Source: Candidatus Poribacteria bacterium (GTDB lineage: Bacteria; Poribacteria; WGA-4E; WGA-3G). Taken from it: a DNA stretch of 64,000 nucleotides. Numbering within the stretch: the stretch's first letter is position 1; each line of letters starts with the position of its first letter. The stretch is from positions 2,679,864 through 2,743,863 of the forward strand of contig OY282386.1 in the NCBI GenBank assembly GCA_958295945.1, read 5' to 3'. The notes beneath the pieces are model-generated. The model was not told where the DNA came from. It did not search any database and saw nothing but the letters and a program-made list of their open reading frames with translations. Of the stretch, positions 63,213 through 64,000 are shown in pieces. The translations under genes and the position numbers were made by a program.

Positions 63213-64000
63213 ATGGACTACCTTTTTCCTGCAAATCCAATCGCTATAAGTATTATCACGTTCTTGATAGGTTTCTTTTCCGTTTGGCTTTTCGGACTCA
63301 TCTGGTATTGGCGTTGGTTGCGGGCGGAACAGAAGCATATTGAAAACAATGAGAATATCCAACCGCTCGTTACTACCCGAGATGAGCAAGATCATGGGCA
63401 CGAAAATAGCGACCAGAAAGCTGATCCTGAAAATGTGTTTAGTGAATTTTGCAAGCAAAGCAGCCTTAATAGCCGTTCTCCGCTAACAAAACATCTCAAA
63501 GCGATTTTCTTGGCGGGTTGGAATGAAACCCGTCTTGAAGTCGGTGAGTTAATTAACCACACCACAGCTGACCTATTTAAATGGAACAACCTTTTTCGTT
63601 CCATGTTGGCAGTTTTTATCGTGATTGGACTATTCGGGACGCTTTTCGGACTCGCTGACAGTATAACAGAACTTACTCCAGCACTGAAGGAGCGCGCAGC
63701 AAACGAAATCTCCACAGAAAATAGCGATTTGGAAGGGGATACAGCAAACAAAATCCCCACAGACAATAACAAAAAGATGACCCAGGCATTGGGAGACCTT
63801 CTTGAAAAAATGAAAGGTGCTCTTGCACCGAGCATTGGTGGGATCTTTTTCACTATTTTGGGCGTTATTCTTTACGGTCTCTATTTGCAATACGCAGTCT
63901 ACCCAGTTAAATCCATTCTGGAGAGATTAACACTCACCGTCTGGGTTCCTCAACTCTATCCGACCACTTCACAAAAACTCATGCAAACACTTCAGAAAAG
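63213..64000 (+). CDS. MotA/TolQ/ExbB-like membrane protein (3' end outside window)
   Basis: A frame from the ATG at 63213 (MDYLFPANPIAIS) stays open for 262 codons to the window edge. Helix 1 is at about 6-30 (IITFLIGFFSVWLFGLIWYW). A long charged cytoplasmic part follows, then helix 2 at about 128-148 (SMLAVFIVIGLFGTLFGLAD) and helix 3 at about 205-230 (LAPSIGGIFFTILGVILYGL). The G-x-x-G-T-x-x-G and A-x-x-x-x-x-G-x-x-x-T patterns in helices 2 and 3 are typical of MotA/TolQ/ExbB proton-channel subunits. It starts 84 bases after the preceding gene. A MotB/ExbD-like partner would be expected next. Confidence 0.75.
   Translation, partial: MDYLFPANPIAISIITFLIGFFSVWLFGLIWYWRWLRAEQKHIENNENIQPLVTTRDEQDHGHENSDQKADPENVFSEFCKQSSLNSRSPLTKHLKAIFLAGWNETRLEVGELINHTTADLFKWNNLFRSMLAVFIVIGLFGTLFGLADSITELTPALKERAANEISTENSDLEGDTANKIPTDNNKKMTQALGDLLEKMKGALAPSIGGIFFTILGVILYGLYLQYAVYPVKSILERLTLTVWVPQLYPTTSQKLMQTLQK

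Overview
This is an AT-rich bacterial chromosome segment with about 45 genes on both strands. I infer a Candidatus Poribacteria-like organism. The basis is secreted LamG proteins and a sulfatase ending in a W-G-x-(L/I)-K tail, a cryptic YPNPFNPETWIPF-type C-terminal domain, sugar isomerase/dehydrogenase genes, Uma2 paralogues and many small hairpin repeats. A database search would be needed to confirm the lineage. No rRNA, tRNA or CRISPR array was recognised.

Layout. 1-4.7 kb: a sensor kinase (cut by the window edge), TenA, a TIM-barrel sugar isomerase, a LamG protein and a possible DNA-annealing-type protein. 4.8-6.5 kb: a nest of an IS630 element, a MITE with the same ends and other inverted-repeat elements. 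6.5-15.1 kb: oxidoreductase and isomerase, a LamG protein, a GT-C membrane glycosyltransferase, a double trypsin/TPR lipoprotein and a triplicated DUF5069 protein. 15.2-19 kb: DUF4258/YgiT, an IS200/IS605-like structured remnant, a BNR-repeat protein, a VOC protein and a DUF433/PIN-like pair. 19.6-24 kb: lipoprotein, MFS transporter, AlkB-like dioxygenase and a type II restriction-modification pair. 24-25.5 kb: a gene-free repeat zone. 25.5-32.3 kb: SpoIVB-like S55 peptidase, beta-propeller protein, BioA and a ferredoxin-membrane fusion. 32.6-36.1 kb: ileS with a leader peptide and attenuator. 37.5-43.9 kb: four tandem trypsin-like protease/TPR genes. 44-48.8 kb: a TonB-dependent receptor and three tandem Uma2 genes. 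49-51.8 kb: a LamG protein and a frameshifted sulfatase. 51.8-54.8 kb: a transposase remnant and a DDE insertion sequence interrupted by a second IS630 copy. 55.1 kb to the end: a co-directional operon.

Three points stand out. (1) ileS appears to be controlled by classical ribosome-mediated attenuation: a promoter, a 37-codon leader with four Ile codons, an 8-base antiterminator arm at the end of the leader, and a strong terminator just before the ileS start. The enzyme itself carries the class I signature as G-V-H-H instead of H-x-G-H, the swapped form known in some mupirocin hyper-resistant type 2 IleRS. (2) The right-hand operon combines a vWA-like lipoprotein, a four-helix membrane protein, a tubulin-like GTPase, a large protein with an Hsp70/actin-type ATPase domain, an anchored protein and a MotA/TolQ-like channel subunit. 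It is a candidate cytoskeletal or envelope-remodelling machine. (3) Four tandem protease-TPR proteins without signal peptides look like an expanding, diversifying cytoplasmic family.
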